This document shows, in pieces, positions 35,362 to 42,426 of a stretch of DNA of 42,426 bases. The position numbers and the translations under genes are program-made. The notes below the pieces were generated by a model. That model ran no database searches, was not told the DNA's origin, and saw only the letters and a program-made list of their open reading frames with translations. Origin of the DNA: an uncultured Anaerobiospirillum sp. (GTDB lineage Bacteria; Pseudomonadota; Gammaproteobacteria; Enterobacterales; Succinivibrionaceae); contig CALXXU010000014.1 of the NCBI GenBank assembly GCA_944392765.1, forward strand, positions 1-42,426, given 5' to 3'. Every line of letters begins with the position of its first letter. Position 1 is the first letter of the stretch.

Positions 35362-35472
35362 CTAAGAATCTTTTAGATCCAAGAAAACAAGCAGCAGCAT
35401 AACCAAGGTGATGCCGCCGCTAAACACGATGCCGCCTGCGATCATCAGAGCGAAAATTACCAAATCTTCCAT
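35362..35472 (-). CDS. 36-aa single-pass membrane peptide (hypothetical)
   Basis: ATG at 35472-35470 has GAGGAG (plus 35480-35485) at a perfect 7-base spacing, which is the main reason to believe this short gene. The peptide starts MEDLVIFALM, has one or two hydrophobic stretches (residues 4-16 and 19-31) joined by GGIVFSGGI, and ends LDLKDS. It would insert in the inner membrane. It lies about 210 bases upstream of the 99-aa hypothetical gene on the same strand. No known small-protein family recognised. Confidence 0.6.
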   Translation of the reverse strand: MEDLVIFALMIAGGIVFSGGITLVMLLLVFLDLKDS

Positions 35473-35485
35473 CTAACTTCTCCTC

Positions 35486-35978
35486 TTTGAGCCTAGCCCT
35501 TTAGGCTTCAGGCATTGGGCGAAACGAACTGCTGGTACGCCCCCATTATACCCAGCCCCGAGTGCCACACAGTACCACCCAGCCCGGCTCAAGGCGCGCC
35601 GCTTCGTGCCGCTCCCAGCTAATCCCATATCCGCCCCGCGCTCATAGGGCTGAGCAAGCGACGGGCTTAAGAGCAAAGCGCCTTGGGCCTTAACAGCCCC
35701 AGCCATTGGGCTTTACGAACCGCAGGCCACGCTCAGTCACGGCCCGGCAGTGCGCTTGCTCTGGCCTTAAGCACCCGACCAAGGACGTAGTTAAGGCACG
35801 CTGCAAGCTCGATGGTGCGCTGCCGCGCACCTGCTGTAAGGGTGTTCCGTACGCTGGTCCTTATTGCCACGATTGCGCAAGGAACCTGCCGCTGCGGCTG
35901 TGATGGGGTAAACTGAGAGCGGTGAGCGCTGCTCAGGCTGCGCTTTTTGGTTTGGCTCTTGATTGGATTTTTTGTGCT
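35486..35978. other. 493-bp intergenic region before pyrC
   Basis: Divergent intergenic DNA between the minus-strand 36-aa gene and + strand pyrC. No gene with a ribosome site was seen. It must hold the promoters for both directions, but none stands out. Confidence 0.4.
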
Positions 35979-37334
35979 ATGACCCAGATTGTGCTCAAGC
36001 AAGCCACGGCGCTGCTCGAAAACGGTTTTCGCCACGTAGACCTGCTCATTGATGGCCCTTATATCGCTCAGATTGCCCCTGAGATTGCAGTACCTGCAGG
36101 TGCCACCGTCATCGATTGCTCCGGCAAGCTCGTCATCCCAGGCCTTATCGACGCCCACGTCCACTTTAGACAGCCGGGTATGGAGCAAAAGGCCACTATT
36201 GCCTCGGAGTCGCGTGCTGCCGCCTTAGGTGGTGTCACCTCGTTTATGGATATGCCGAACACCTTCCCTGCGACCACCACGATTGCGGCCTTGCATGACA
36301 AGATGGCGCTGGCCGCACGCGATAGCGTTATCAATTACGGCTTTCACTTGGGCGCGAGCCACGACAATCTCGAGGAAATCAAGCGCGTCGATCCGCATGA
36401 AATTGCCAGTATTAAGGTCTATATGGGCTCGACCACCGGTAACCTCTTGGTCGATGACAACCATGAGCTCCATCAGGTCTTCAAGCACGCCCCAACCTTG
36501 GTGATGACGCACTGCGAGGACAACGCCATCGTCAATGCCAATACCCAGCGCGCCAAGGAGCAATACGGCAGTGCCATTCCATTTGACCTGCACCCGATTA
36601 TCCGCAATCGCGATTGCTGCTTGAAGTCAACTCAGCTTGCGGTCGAATTGGCCTTAGCAACCGGCGCCCGCCTCCATGTCGCGCACGTCTCCACCCGCGA
36701 TGAGGTCGACTACTTAAAGCAATTTGCCACGGGCCCACTTGCCACGCGCCAAATTTCGTGTGAGGTCTGCATTCCGCACCTGTTCTTTAACGAGAGCGAC
36801 TACGGCCGCTTACAGGGCTTCTTAAAGTGCAATCCAGCGGTGAAGTACGAATTTGACCGCTTAAGCCTGATCCGCGCCTTACGCGCCGGTATTATCACCA
36901 CAATCGGTACCGACCATGCCCCGCATGAGCTGGCGGTCAAGAACAGCTCAGATTACCTCAAGGTCGCCTCGGGCCTGCCATCGGTGCAATTTAGCCTCAA
37001 TGTCATCTTTGAGCTGGCACGCCGCCATGAGTTGAGCTTAGAGGAGGGCCTCAAGGCCGCCACCTGCAATGTCGCCGCCCGCTTTGGCGTAGAAAAGCGC
37101 GGTACCCTCAAGGAAGGCTTCTTTGCTGATATCGCCGTGCTCGATACCTCAAGCCGCTACACCGTAACGCCAGAGGATGTCGCTTCACTGTGTGGTTGGA
37201 GCCCAATGGTGGGCCAATCGTTCTCAAGCCGCGTCACGCACACCATTGCCTCAGGCCACTTAGTGGTCGCCGACGGCAAGTTGGTAGGCGAGCCAGGTCA
37301 AGCTCAGGCCTTACGCTTCAATAACGCACGCTAA
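35979..37334 (+). CDS. pyrC: dihydroorotase, class I
   Basis: The start ATG 35979 (MTQIVLKQ) gives 451 residues and begins at the usual first beta-strand. The frame extends upstream to a GTG at 35922, but the extra 19 residues do not resemble the family. Metal site: His60 and His62 in DAHVHFRQPG, likely carboxylated Lys146 in IKVYMGSTTG, His178 in THCED, His236 in AHVST, and Asp312 in GTDHAPH. The GFLKCNPAVK loop is also typical of class I enzymes. It forms dihydroorotate from carbamoyl aspartate in pyrimidine synthesis. E. coli has the shorter class II enzyme, so this class is noteworthy in a gammaproteobacterium. A class I hydantoinase relative is less likely. Confidence 0.9.
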   Translation: MTQIVLKQATALLENGFRHVDLLIDGPYIAQIAPEIAVPAGATVIDCSGKLVIPGLIDAHVHFRQPGMEQKATIASESRAAALGGVTSFMDMPNTFPATTTIAALHDKMALAARDSVINYGFHLGASHDNLEEIKRVDPHEIASIKVYMGSTTGNLLVDDNHELHQVFKHAPTLVMTHCEDNAIVNANTQRAKEQYGSAIPFDLHPIIRNRDCCLKSTQLAVELALATGARLHVAHVSTRDEVDYLKQFATGPLATRQISCEVCIPHLFFNESDYGRLQGFLKCNPAVKYEFDRLSLIRALRAGIITTIGTDHAPHELAVKNSSDYLKVASGLPSVQFSLNVIFELARRHELSLEEGLKAATCNVAARFGVEKRGTLKEGFFADIAVLDTSSRYTVTPEDVASLCGWSPMVGQSFSSRVTHTIASGHLVVADGKLVGEPGQAQALRFNNAR

Positions 37335-37368
37335 TAAAGAAGAAAAGGCGAGGAAAAGGACAGGAAAG

Positions 37369-37389
37369 GCTGCCCCGAGTGTGGGCAGC
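37369..37389 (+). terminator. small stem-loop after pyrC
   Basis: GCTGCCC (37369-37375) pairs with GGGCAGC (37383-37389), loop 7, 35 bases past the stop codon. There is no T-tract, so this is a weak candidate. Confidence 0.35.
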
Positions 37390-37616
37390 TGAGCGGTGCA
37401 CCCTAGGGTGAGCCGTGAAGAAAGTCAGCGGAAAATGCCCAAGCTTATGGCGCCAAGCCGTGCTGACTGAGCGCGACCACCAAGGTTTTATGGTGTGCGC
37501 TAGGATAAATGAAATCCTTTGGTAAATGGGCGGTTCTGGGCACGTTGGCCTATTCAGCACAGCTCCCCAGTCCGCGCGAGCCGTTCTTAACGCAATGACT
37601 TAGTGGCCCCATCTAA

Positions 37617-37646
37617 AGAAGGCCCGTCTGGATTTACGGGCCTTCT
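37617..37646 (-). terminator. intrinsic terminator of trpS
   Basis: A perfect 11-bp stem AGAAGGCCCGT/ACGGGCCTTCT with an 8-base loop. On the minus strand it runs into TTTAGAT. It lies 77 bases past the trpS stop codon and might also stop + strand transcription from pyrC. Confidence 0.75.
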
Positions 37647-37722
37647 GGGGCGACTCAACGGTACATGCGAGAAGAGCCGCTGCTAGGCTGAACTGCCCCT
37701 CTAGACAGCTCAGGTATGGGCG

Positions 37723-38724
37723 CTAGTATAGAACAAAACCGATCTTACGGTAAACCTCATTTAAGGTCTTTTGCGCCCGCTCATGGGCCTTAGCAGCGCC
37801 CTCGCGATATACCTGCTTTAAGTAATCTTCGTTCGAGCGCAGCTCACGATAGCGGTTTTGAATTGGATCTAACATTGCCACTACCGCCTCACCGACCTCG
37901 CTCTTGAAGGTGCCGTACATCGAGCCCTTAAAGTGCTCAACTAACTCTGGGATCGAACGATTAGTTGCAGCGGACATAATCTCCAGCAGGTTCGAGACGC
38001 CTGGCTTCTTGTCCCAGTCGTAAGCGACTACTGGTGGGTCATCCGAGTCGGTGACCGCACTCTTGATCTTCTTTAAGATCGACTTCGGCTCTTCTAAGAT
38101 GCGGATGACGTTCTTTGGATTGTCATCGGACTTAGACATCTTCTTGGTCGGCTCTTGCAGCGACATGACGCGCGCACCCGTCTTAGGGAAGTAGGCCTCA
38201 GGCAGGACAAAGGTCTCACCGTAGAGGCTGTTGAAGCGCTCGGCGATATCACGGGTCAGCTCGACGTGTTGGCGTTGGTCGTCACCGACTGGTACCTTGT
38301 TAGCCTGGTAGAGCAGAATGTCAGCGGCCATCAGGGTTGGGTAGTTAAACAGGCCGGCGGTCAGGTTATTAGCGTAGCGCTTGGCCTTATCCTTGTACTG
38401 GGTCATGCGATTTAACTCACCCATTTGGGTGTAGCAGTTTAAGACCCAGCCTAACTCGCAGTGATCCGGCACATGCGACTGTAAGAAGATAATGCTCTTT
38501 TGTGGGTCGATACCAGCGGCCATAAAGATCGCTAAGGTATCAAAGCTGCGCTCGAGTAAGAGCTTAGGGTCTTGGCGTACGGTAATGGCGTGCTGATTGA
38601 CCACGCAGTAGATGCAGTCGGCTTCGTCCTGCATTGGGACCCAGTTGCGCAGCGAACCGATGTAGTTACCGACCGAAAGTTCGCCTGAAGGCTGGATGCC
38701 CGAGAAGATGATGTCTTTTGCCAT
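37723..38724 (-). CDS. trpS: tryptophan--tRNA ligase
   Basis: 333 residues, against 334 in E. coli. The class I signature is [14 protein letters not shown] near the N-terminus (in place of a canonical HIGH, as in other TrpRS) and KKMSKSDDN around residue 197. Other TrpRS blocks are [28 protein letters not shown] and [12 protein letters not shown]. It charges tRNA-Trp in the cytoplasm. It follows gph as in the E. coli dam-rpe-gph-trpS cluster, but with a 351-base gap containing a strong stem-loop, so it probably has its own promoter. No strong ribosome site precedes ATG 38724. A near-palindrome CCAAAATTAAATTTGG lies 20 bases upstream. Confidence 0.95.
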   Translation of the reverse strand: MAKDIIFSGIQPSGELSVGNYIGSLRNWVPMQDEADCIYCVVNQHAITVRQDPKLLLERSFDTLAIFMAAGIDPQKSIIFLQSHVPDHCELGWVLNCYTQMGELNRMTQYKDKAKRYANNLTAGLFNYPTLMAADILLYQANKVPVGDDQRQHVELTRDIAERFNSLYGETFVLPEAYFPKTGARVMSLQEPTKKMSKSDDNPKNVIRILEEPKSILKKIKSAVTDSDDPPVVAYDWDKKPGVSNLLEIMSAATNRSIPELVEHFKGSMYGTFKSEVGEAVVAMLDPIQNRYRELRSNEDYLKQVYREGAAKAHERAQKTLNEVYRKIGFVLY

Positions 38725-38744
38725 ATTGAGTGACTTGAACTAAA

Positions 38745-38760
38745 CCAAAATTAAATTTGG
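38745..38760. promoter_or_regulatory. near-palindrome upstream of trpS
   Basis: CCAAAATTAAATTTGG, with CCAAA/TTTGG arms, 20 bases before the trpS start. It could be an operator or part of an AT-rich promoter. Binder unknown. Confidence 0.3.
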
Positions 38761-39002
38761 GCCAAAGTTTACCACTTTGCGCGCGACGGCGCCGCCTGGT
38801 GCGCCGCCCTGAGGCTTGAGCGCCCGCTCATGCCGCGTAATGCCCTATCACGCCGCTTAACCGCCCTATCACGCCGCCAACGCCCCAGCATCCGCTCTCA
38901 GCGCTCGCGCGCTGCCGCCAGCTCAGGCCCACCAAGTTCGGGAGGGCAGACTCAGGCACTAACGCACAGTAAGACCTTAAGCGAGCGTCAGTGCGGGCCT
39001 AG

Positions 39003-39034
39003 GCACCGGCGCGGGGCTCAGACCGCGCCGGTGC
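39003..39034 (-). terminator. strong GC stem-loop after gph
   Basis: Twelve-base arms GCACCGGCGCGG (39003-39014) and CCGCGCCGGTGC (39023-39034) pair perfectly around an 8-base loop, 42 bases past the gph stop. No T-tract follows. It is a likely transcription end or 3' stabilising structure for rpe-gph. Nearby CCCTATCACGCCGC occurs twice (about 38842-38880). Confidence 0.55.
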
Positions 39035-39075
39035 GTCAGAAAGCAGCGCGCCGACCGGCGTTAGCGTCAGGCGTG

Positions 39076-40683
39076 CTAACGGGCAAAGTCTGGAATCAAG
39101 GACTTCTTGTAAGCGGCCTCGACCTGCGCGGCAAAGGAGACGAAGTCATCGTAGAGGTAGTCAGGATTTTCTTCGTGCAGATCCTGGCCGCCGTTATAGC
39201 CGTAGGTTAAAGCCACGGTCACAACTCCGGCATTCTTGCCCGCGCGGATGTCGTTATTGGAGTCGCCCACCATCATGGCCTCATGCGGCTCAATCCCATA
39301 GCGCTTTAAGACGTAGTTAAGCGGCATCGGGTCAGGCTTTTTCTTAGGCAAGACCTCACCGCCCATGGCTAGGTCAAGATAAGGCCAAAAGCCCATGTAC
39401 TCCATCAAAGGACGTACGAACTTATTAGGCTTATTGGAGACCACCGCGAGCTTAATGCCCATGCGCTTGAAGTTCTTAAGCCCATCTAAGACGCCTGGGT
39501 AGACCTCAAAGTTTTCTTTGAGCCCGGCCATGTAATGGCGGCTAAAGGACTCACGCGCCTGATTAAGCTGCTCTGCTGGAACCTCAGCTAAGGTGATGTC
39601 CTTACGGCCTAAAATGGCGCGTGCCAAGAGCAGATCCATGCCATTGCCGACATAGCAGCTTACTTCCTCCGCGGTTGGTACCTTAAAGCCTAAGTCCTGA
39701 GCCACCGCGCACACCGCCTGCGTCAACTGCGGTAAGGTGTGAGCCAAGGTGCCATCAAGATCAAACATGATGAGCTTAGGGCACTGGGCTATGGTTTGGG
39801 CCGATGCAGGGGCCGATTCCGCAGCCGATTCCTGGTCCGCTTCCAGCTCCTCGACCTGAGCGTCGACCACCGGACCTGCGTGCCTAGAAAGTCCAGCTGG
39901 CGCTAAGCCCAGCTCCTGACGCTTTTTCGCGGCAAAAGCAGGGTCGAACTTGGCAATTAACTCCAGCTCCTGCGCCGTGAGATCTTCAGGCAAATAGTGA
40001 CGCAACGAAGGATCAACTGCGGTCCCCACTATCAAGTCATGACGTAAGTCGGGATCAACGTGCGTCGCCATAATGGACTTGGAGTCACTATTAAACAGCG
40101 TAAAGTAATGATGCAAGGCTCGAGCTTTGCGTCGTGCCTCAAAGATCTCATAATTCGAGGCCGTGCCCTCACCAAAACTGAAGTCAGGCTCATCATCAGG
40201 TGACAAGCCCAGCTCCTCACGCTTTTGCTCCGCAAAAGCAGGGTCGAACTTGGCGATTAACTCCAGCTCATGCGCCGTGAGATCATCAGGCAACATGTAG
40301 CGCAACGAAGGATCGACGGCCGCGCCCTTGATCAAATCATCGCGGATCTCAGGATCGTCCGCAGCAATATCGCTAACCGAGAAATGCAGGTCAAAGGTAT
40401 CAACCAGCATATGCATCGAAAAAGCTTTCCTTTGAGCTTCTTCGATCTCTTTTTCAGTGGCTGTACCCCCATTAGCTGCGACGTCTGGGCCTGAGCGGGA
40501 CTTATTGTAGTTGCCCAAGATCGAGCCAATAAATGAGCTAAAGCGCTCAGAGCCGCCAAAAGCGTCTATGGTAGAGCTCGAGCCAAAGTCCGAGCTGCTT
40601 CCAAAGCTGCGATTGGTCGAGGTGTTAGGACGACGTGCGCGCTGGTTCTTAGACCTGCGCTTATTCTTCTTATTGCCTGGCAT
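39076..40683 (-). CDS. gph: phosphoglycolate phosphatase with novel N-terminal repeat extension (535 aa)
   Basis: Residues ~303-535 are a complete Gph-type HAD phosphatase: FDLDGTLAHT (nucleophile Asp308, Asp310), VVSNKPNKFV, KKKPDPMPL with the motif III lysine, and MVGDSNNDI. It removes phosphate from 2-phosphoglycolate. Unusually, ~300 residues precede it. Residues 1-78 are basic and then Ser/Gly-rich (KKNKRRSKNQRARR). Residues ~79-165 and ~179-265 are two copies of a unit exactly 100 residues apart, sharing AVDPSLR, LP-DLTA-ELELIAKFDPAF and ELGL. An acidic Ala/Glu linker (270-300) joins them to the phosphatase. E. coli Gph is 252 residues with none of this. ATG 40683 lies one base after the rpe stop, so the two are translationally coupled and the start is firm. 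Confidence 0.9.
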   Translation of the reverse strand: MPGNKKNKRRSKNQRARRPNTSTNRSFGSSSDFGSSSTIDAFGGSERFSSFIGSILGNYNKSRSGPDVAANGGTATEKEIEEAQRKAFSMHMLVDTFDLHFSVSDIAADDPEIRDDLIKGAAVDPSLRYMLPDDLTAHELELIAKFDPAFAEQKREELGLSPDDEPDFSFGEGTASNYEIFEARRKARALHHYFTLFNSDSKSIMATHVDPDLRHDLIVGTAVDPSLRHYLPEDLTAQELELIAKFDPAFAAKKRQELGLAPAGLSRHAGPVVDAQVEELEADQESAAESAPASAQTIAQCPKLIMFDLDGTLAHTLPQLTQAVCAVAQDLGFKVPTAEEVSCYVGNGMDLLLARAILGRKDITLAEVPAEQLNQARESFSRHYMAGLKENFEVYPGVLDGLKNFKRMGIKLAVVSNKPNKFVRPLMEYMGFWPYLDLAMGGEVLPKKKPDPMPLNYVLKRYGIEPHEAMMVGDSNNDIRAGKNAGVVTVALTYGYNGGQDLHEENPDYLYDDFVSFAAQVEAAYKKSLIPDFAR

Positions 40684-40684
40684 C

Positions 40685-41362
40685 TTAAGCTTTTTCCTTG
40701 AGCGCGTAATTGAGTTCGGCTAACGCCACTTCGTAGTCCTTTTGCCCAAAGAGCGCCGAGCCAACCACAAAGATATTGGCACCGGCCTGAGCGCAGGCAG
40801 CGATAGTGCTAGGAGCGACGCCGCCATCGACTTCGATATCGATGATGACATTGCTCTCACGGGCCAGGGCCTGGACGTCAGCGACCTTAGTTAAGGTAGC
40901 AGGAATGAGCTTTTGGCCGCCAAAGCCAGGGTTGACCGTCATGACCAAGACGAAGTCCAAGCGATCCCACAGGTATCTTAAAAGCTGTGGTGGGGTACCT
41001 GGGTTTAACGCCAAGCCTGCCTTGCAGCCTAATTCGCGGATTAAGGACAGATAGCGATCCACATGCGGGGTGGCCTCAGGGTGGAAGGAAATCATGGAGG
41101 CACCGGCCTGAGCGTAATCAGAGATGATCTTCTCGTTAATCGGGTCGACCATTAAGTGCACGTCGATAATGGCATCAGGGAAGCGGGAACGCACAGCCTT
41201 TAACAGGCCCGGACCGAAGGTGAGATTTTGGACAAAGTGGTAGTCCATGACATCAAAGTGGATGATGTCCATCTTGGCCTGCAAGGCCGCATCGATATCA
41301 CGCCCCAAGTCCATGAGGTCGGCCGACAAGATCGAGCCGGCATAGTAAAAACGCTTGGCCAT
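40685..41362 (-). CDS. rpe: ribulose-phosphate 3-epimerase
   Basis: ATG 41362 (MAKRFYYAGSILSAD) has GAGGGGG eight bases upstream and yields 225 residues, exactly the E. coli Rpe length; the longer frame from 41440 is rejected. TIM-barrel motifs are present: SILSADL, IIHFDVMDYHFV, DVHLMVDP, ISFHPEAT, VMTVNPGFGGQ and EVDGGV. The metal-binding His and catalytic Asp residues sit within these. It interconverts ribulose-5-phosphate and xylulose-5-phosphate in the pentose phosphate pathway. It is first of the rpe-gph pair. dam, which precedes rpe in E. coli, is not present immediately upstream. Confidence 0.95.
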   Translation of the reverse strand: MAKRFYYAGSILSADLMDLGRDIDAALQAKMDIIHFDVMDYHFVQNLTFGPGLLKAVRSRFPDAIIDVHLMVDPINEKIISDYAQAGASMISFHPEATPHVDRYLSLIRELGCKAGLALNPGTPPQLLRYLWDRLDFVLVMTVNPGFGGQKLIPATLTKVADVQALARESNVIIDIEVDGGVAPSTIAACAQAGANIFVVGSALFGQKDYEVALAELNYALKEKA

Positions 41363-41556
41363 AAGCACCCCCTCAAAAGATGTGAAAAGCCCACGATTGC
41401 GCCCATTATCGCTAAAAAAGGGCGCACAACCAAGTGCCAAGCGTAGGCGTTCCCAGCCCGCTCCCAGCGCCCGTGCACCGACTCAAATAGCGGCCCCGCA
41501 GCGGCCCAATCGAGGGCAGAAGGTGCAATGCTCTAATTAAGCAAAAAGCATAATTA

Positions 41557-41868
41557 TCAAGACAATTTTTCCTTCAACTGTGCGAGTCTTAATGAAATTT
41601 CTAGAATTTCATTGAAATCATCTGTAGTCATAGCTGGTTCAGCTTGGACCTCACCTTTCTTGGCGCCGGAACAGGAGCTGCGAACTCTGTTTTTCTGCGA
41701 GGTTTTGATCAAAATATAACGACTGACAGCCTCCATGACCAAACGCGACCAAGCAAAATCTTCATTGGGATTATTGCTTTGCCAAATAGTTTGCAATTTG
41801 TCATACAGCTCTTTAGGAATCGTAAACTCCCACTGAACCAATTCCTGATCGTCGTTTGATTCAATCAT
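41557..41868 (-). CDS. 103-aa protein with ribbon-helix-helix-like region (hypothetical)
   Basis: ATG 41868 has AGGTGG seven bases upstream; a GTG three codons earlier is less likely. Residues 10-52 (QWEFTIPKELYDKLQ, then WSRLVMEAVSRYI) have the strand-helix-helix pattern of ribbon-helix-helix DNA-binding proteins, with a longer loop than usual. Residues 60-80 are a polar linker and 84-101 a final helix (FNEILEISLRLAQLKEKL). It follows the next upstream gene by 32 bases and is, like it, more AT-rich than rpe-gph-trpS. It could be an antitoxin, partition or regulatory protein; function is not assigned. Confidence 0.68.
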   Translation of the reverse strand: MIESNDDQELVQWEFTIPKELYDKLQTIWQSNNPNEDFAWSRLVMEAVSRYILIKTSQKNRVRSSCSGAKKGEVQAEPAMTTDDFNEILEISLRLAQLKEKLS

Positions 41869-41900
41869 AACTACCACCTATGACGTCTCAAGTAATATGT

Positions 41901-42329
41901 TTACCGCCAGCGAAAATCAGGTTCCTGTACTCTTTTAAAACAGCCATCAATGATCTCATTAACCTTTGTTTGAGACATTCCGGCCTGACGAAAATCTTCC
42001 CTGATAGTACTGGTTAATGAAAGCAAGGCATAGAGGTTCAGCGCCTCATTAATTAATTTCGGCAAATCATTTACGGCTTGGTCATCAGCATGCGCGATAT
42101 ACTCGCGCGTACTTTGATCATACTCCTTAGGGACAGAGATTATCAGTGAAACATATTTTCTACCATCAGACGCCCCCATAATCCCAGCCTCATCCATCCA
42201 CCCTGCTTTGCTCTGCTTTTGCTTGTTTTGCAAATACTCTAACTCTTTCTCAAGAGACGCTAACTCAGTCTTCAATTCGATATTTTCGGACAGTCCTTGT
42301 GGGGTTAGCACGCTTAATGCAATGCCCAT
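41901..42329 (-). CDS. 142-aa coiled-coil protein with RHH-like C-terminal half (hypothetical)
   Basis: ATG 42329 (MGIALSVLTP) has GAGG six bases upstream and is preferred over GTG 42398. Residues ~13-42 are a charged heptad-like coiled coil (ENIELKTELASLEKELEYL). Residues ~58-103 (YVSLIISVPKEYDQ, then LPKLINEALNLYALL) again look like a ribbon-helix-helix core, and residues 105-142 form a helical tail. It resembles its downstream partner in overall plan. The AT-rich base use suggests recent acquisition. The bases from 42330 to the window end may belong to an upstream leader. No family is named with confidence. Confidence 0.68.
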   Translation of the reverse strand: MGIALSVLTPQGLSENIELKTELASLEKELEYLQNKQKQSKAGWMDEAGIMGASDGRKYVSLIISVPKEYDQSTREYIAHADDQAVNDLPKLINEALNLYALLSLTSTIREDFRQAGMSQTKVNEIIDGCFKRVQEPDFRWR

Positions 42330-42426
42330 TACAGCCTCGATTTTGCCAAATTTTTGATTAAATTTATATACTAACCCAACAAAGAAACGGGATGCCACAG
42401 TAATGGGTAAGAACTATTCCAAGGCT

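Noticed and set aside
1..42426. tRNA or rRNA genes
   Set aside because: I looked for cloverleaf-like and conserved rRNA segments and recognised none.

Overview
The window looks like a chromosomal segment of a gut-type gammaproteobacterium, most likely of the Succinivibrionaceae/Anaerobiospirillum kind. This is inferred from E. coli-like gene neighbourhoods (rpe-gph-trpS and nudF-cpdA-yqiA), gammaproteobacterial enzyme types, and a family of very large autotransporters sharing one extended signal peptide. I cannot confirm the genus without a search. Only about two thirds of the window is protein-coding by my count. The rest is long intergenic DNA, much of it built from degenerate tandem repeats.

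Left part (1-15.4 kb): an array of surface autotransporters on the + strand. It comprises the 3' end of one (1-288) and two complete giants (2819-7879, 1686 aa; 8959-15123, 2054 aa). They share nearly identical 5' ends and C-terminal beta-barrels but have different passengers. Each is followed by a similar set of stem-loops, and both complete genes are preceded by a poly-T tract and short GTCGC-containing repeats. Two small AT-rich membrane-protein genes on the minus strand (1273-652) sit between two copies of the 3' flank.

Middle left (16-19.3 kb): a pair of paralogous DNA-binding proteins with a shared unrecognised N-terminal domain and a C-terminal helix-turn-helix, then a pair of single-domain rhodaneses, one cytoplasmic and one with a signal peptide.

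Middle (20.3-25.7 kb): a D-serine utilisation locus on the minus strand. It contains ridA (2-aminoacrylate deaminase), a DsdX-type GntP permease, D-serine dehydratase dsdA and, after a 1-kb repeat region, a YheO/DauR-type PAS-HTH regulator. Upstream of ridA are six copies of the octamer CTCAACAA/TTGTTGAG, a strong operator candidate.

Right middle (26-35.5 kb, minus strand): two paralogous small cysteine-rich proteins, a QseBC/PmrAB-like two-component system with a possible autoregulatory direct-repeat box, then yqiA, cpdA and nudF in E. coli order but with yqiB missing and with large gaps. A hypothetical protein and a 36-aa membrane peptide follow.

Right end (35.9-42.4 kb): a class I dihydroorotase on the + strand, then rpe-gph-trpS on the minus strand, where Gph carries a novel 300-residue N-terminal extension with a duplicated 100-residue unit. 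Last is an AT-rich pair of ribbon-helix-helix-like proteins at the edge.
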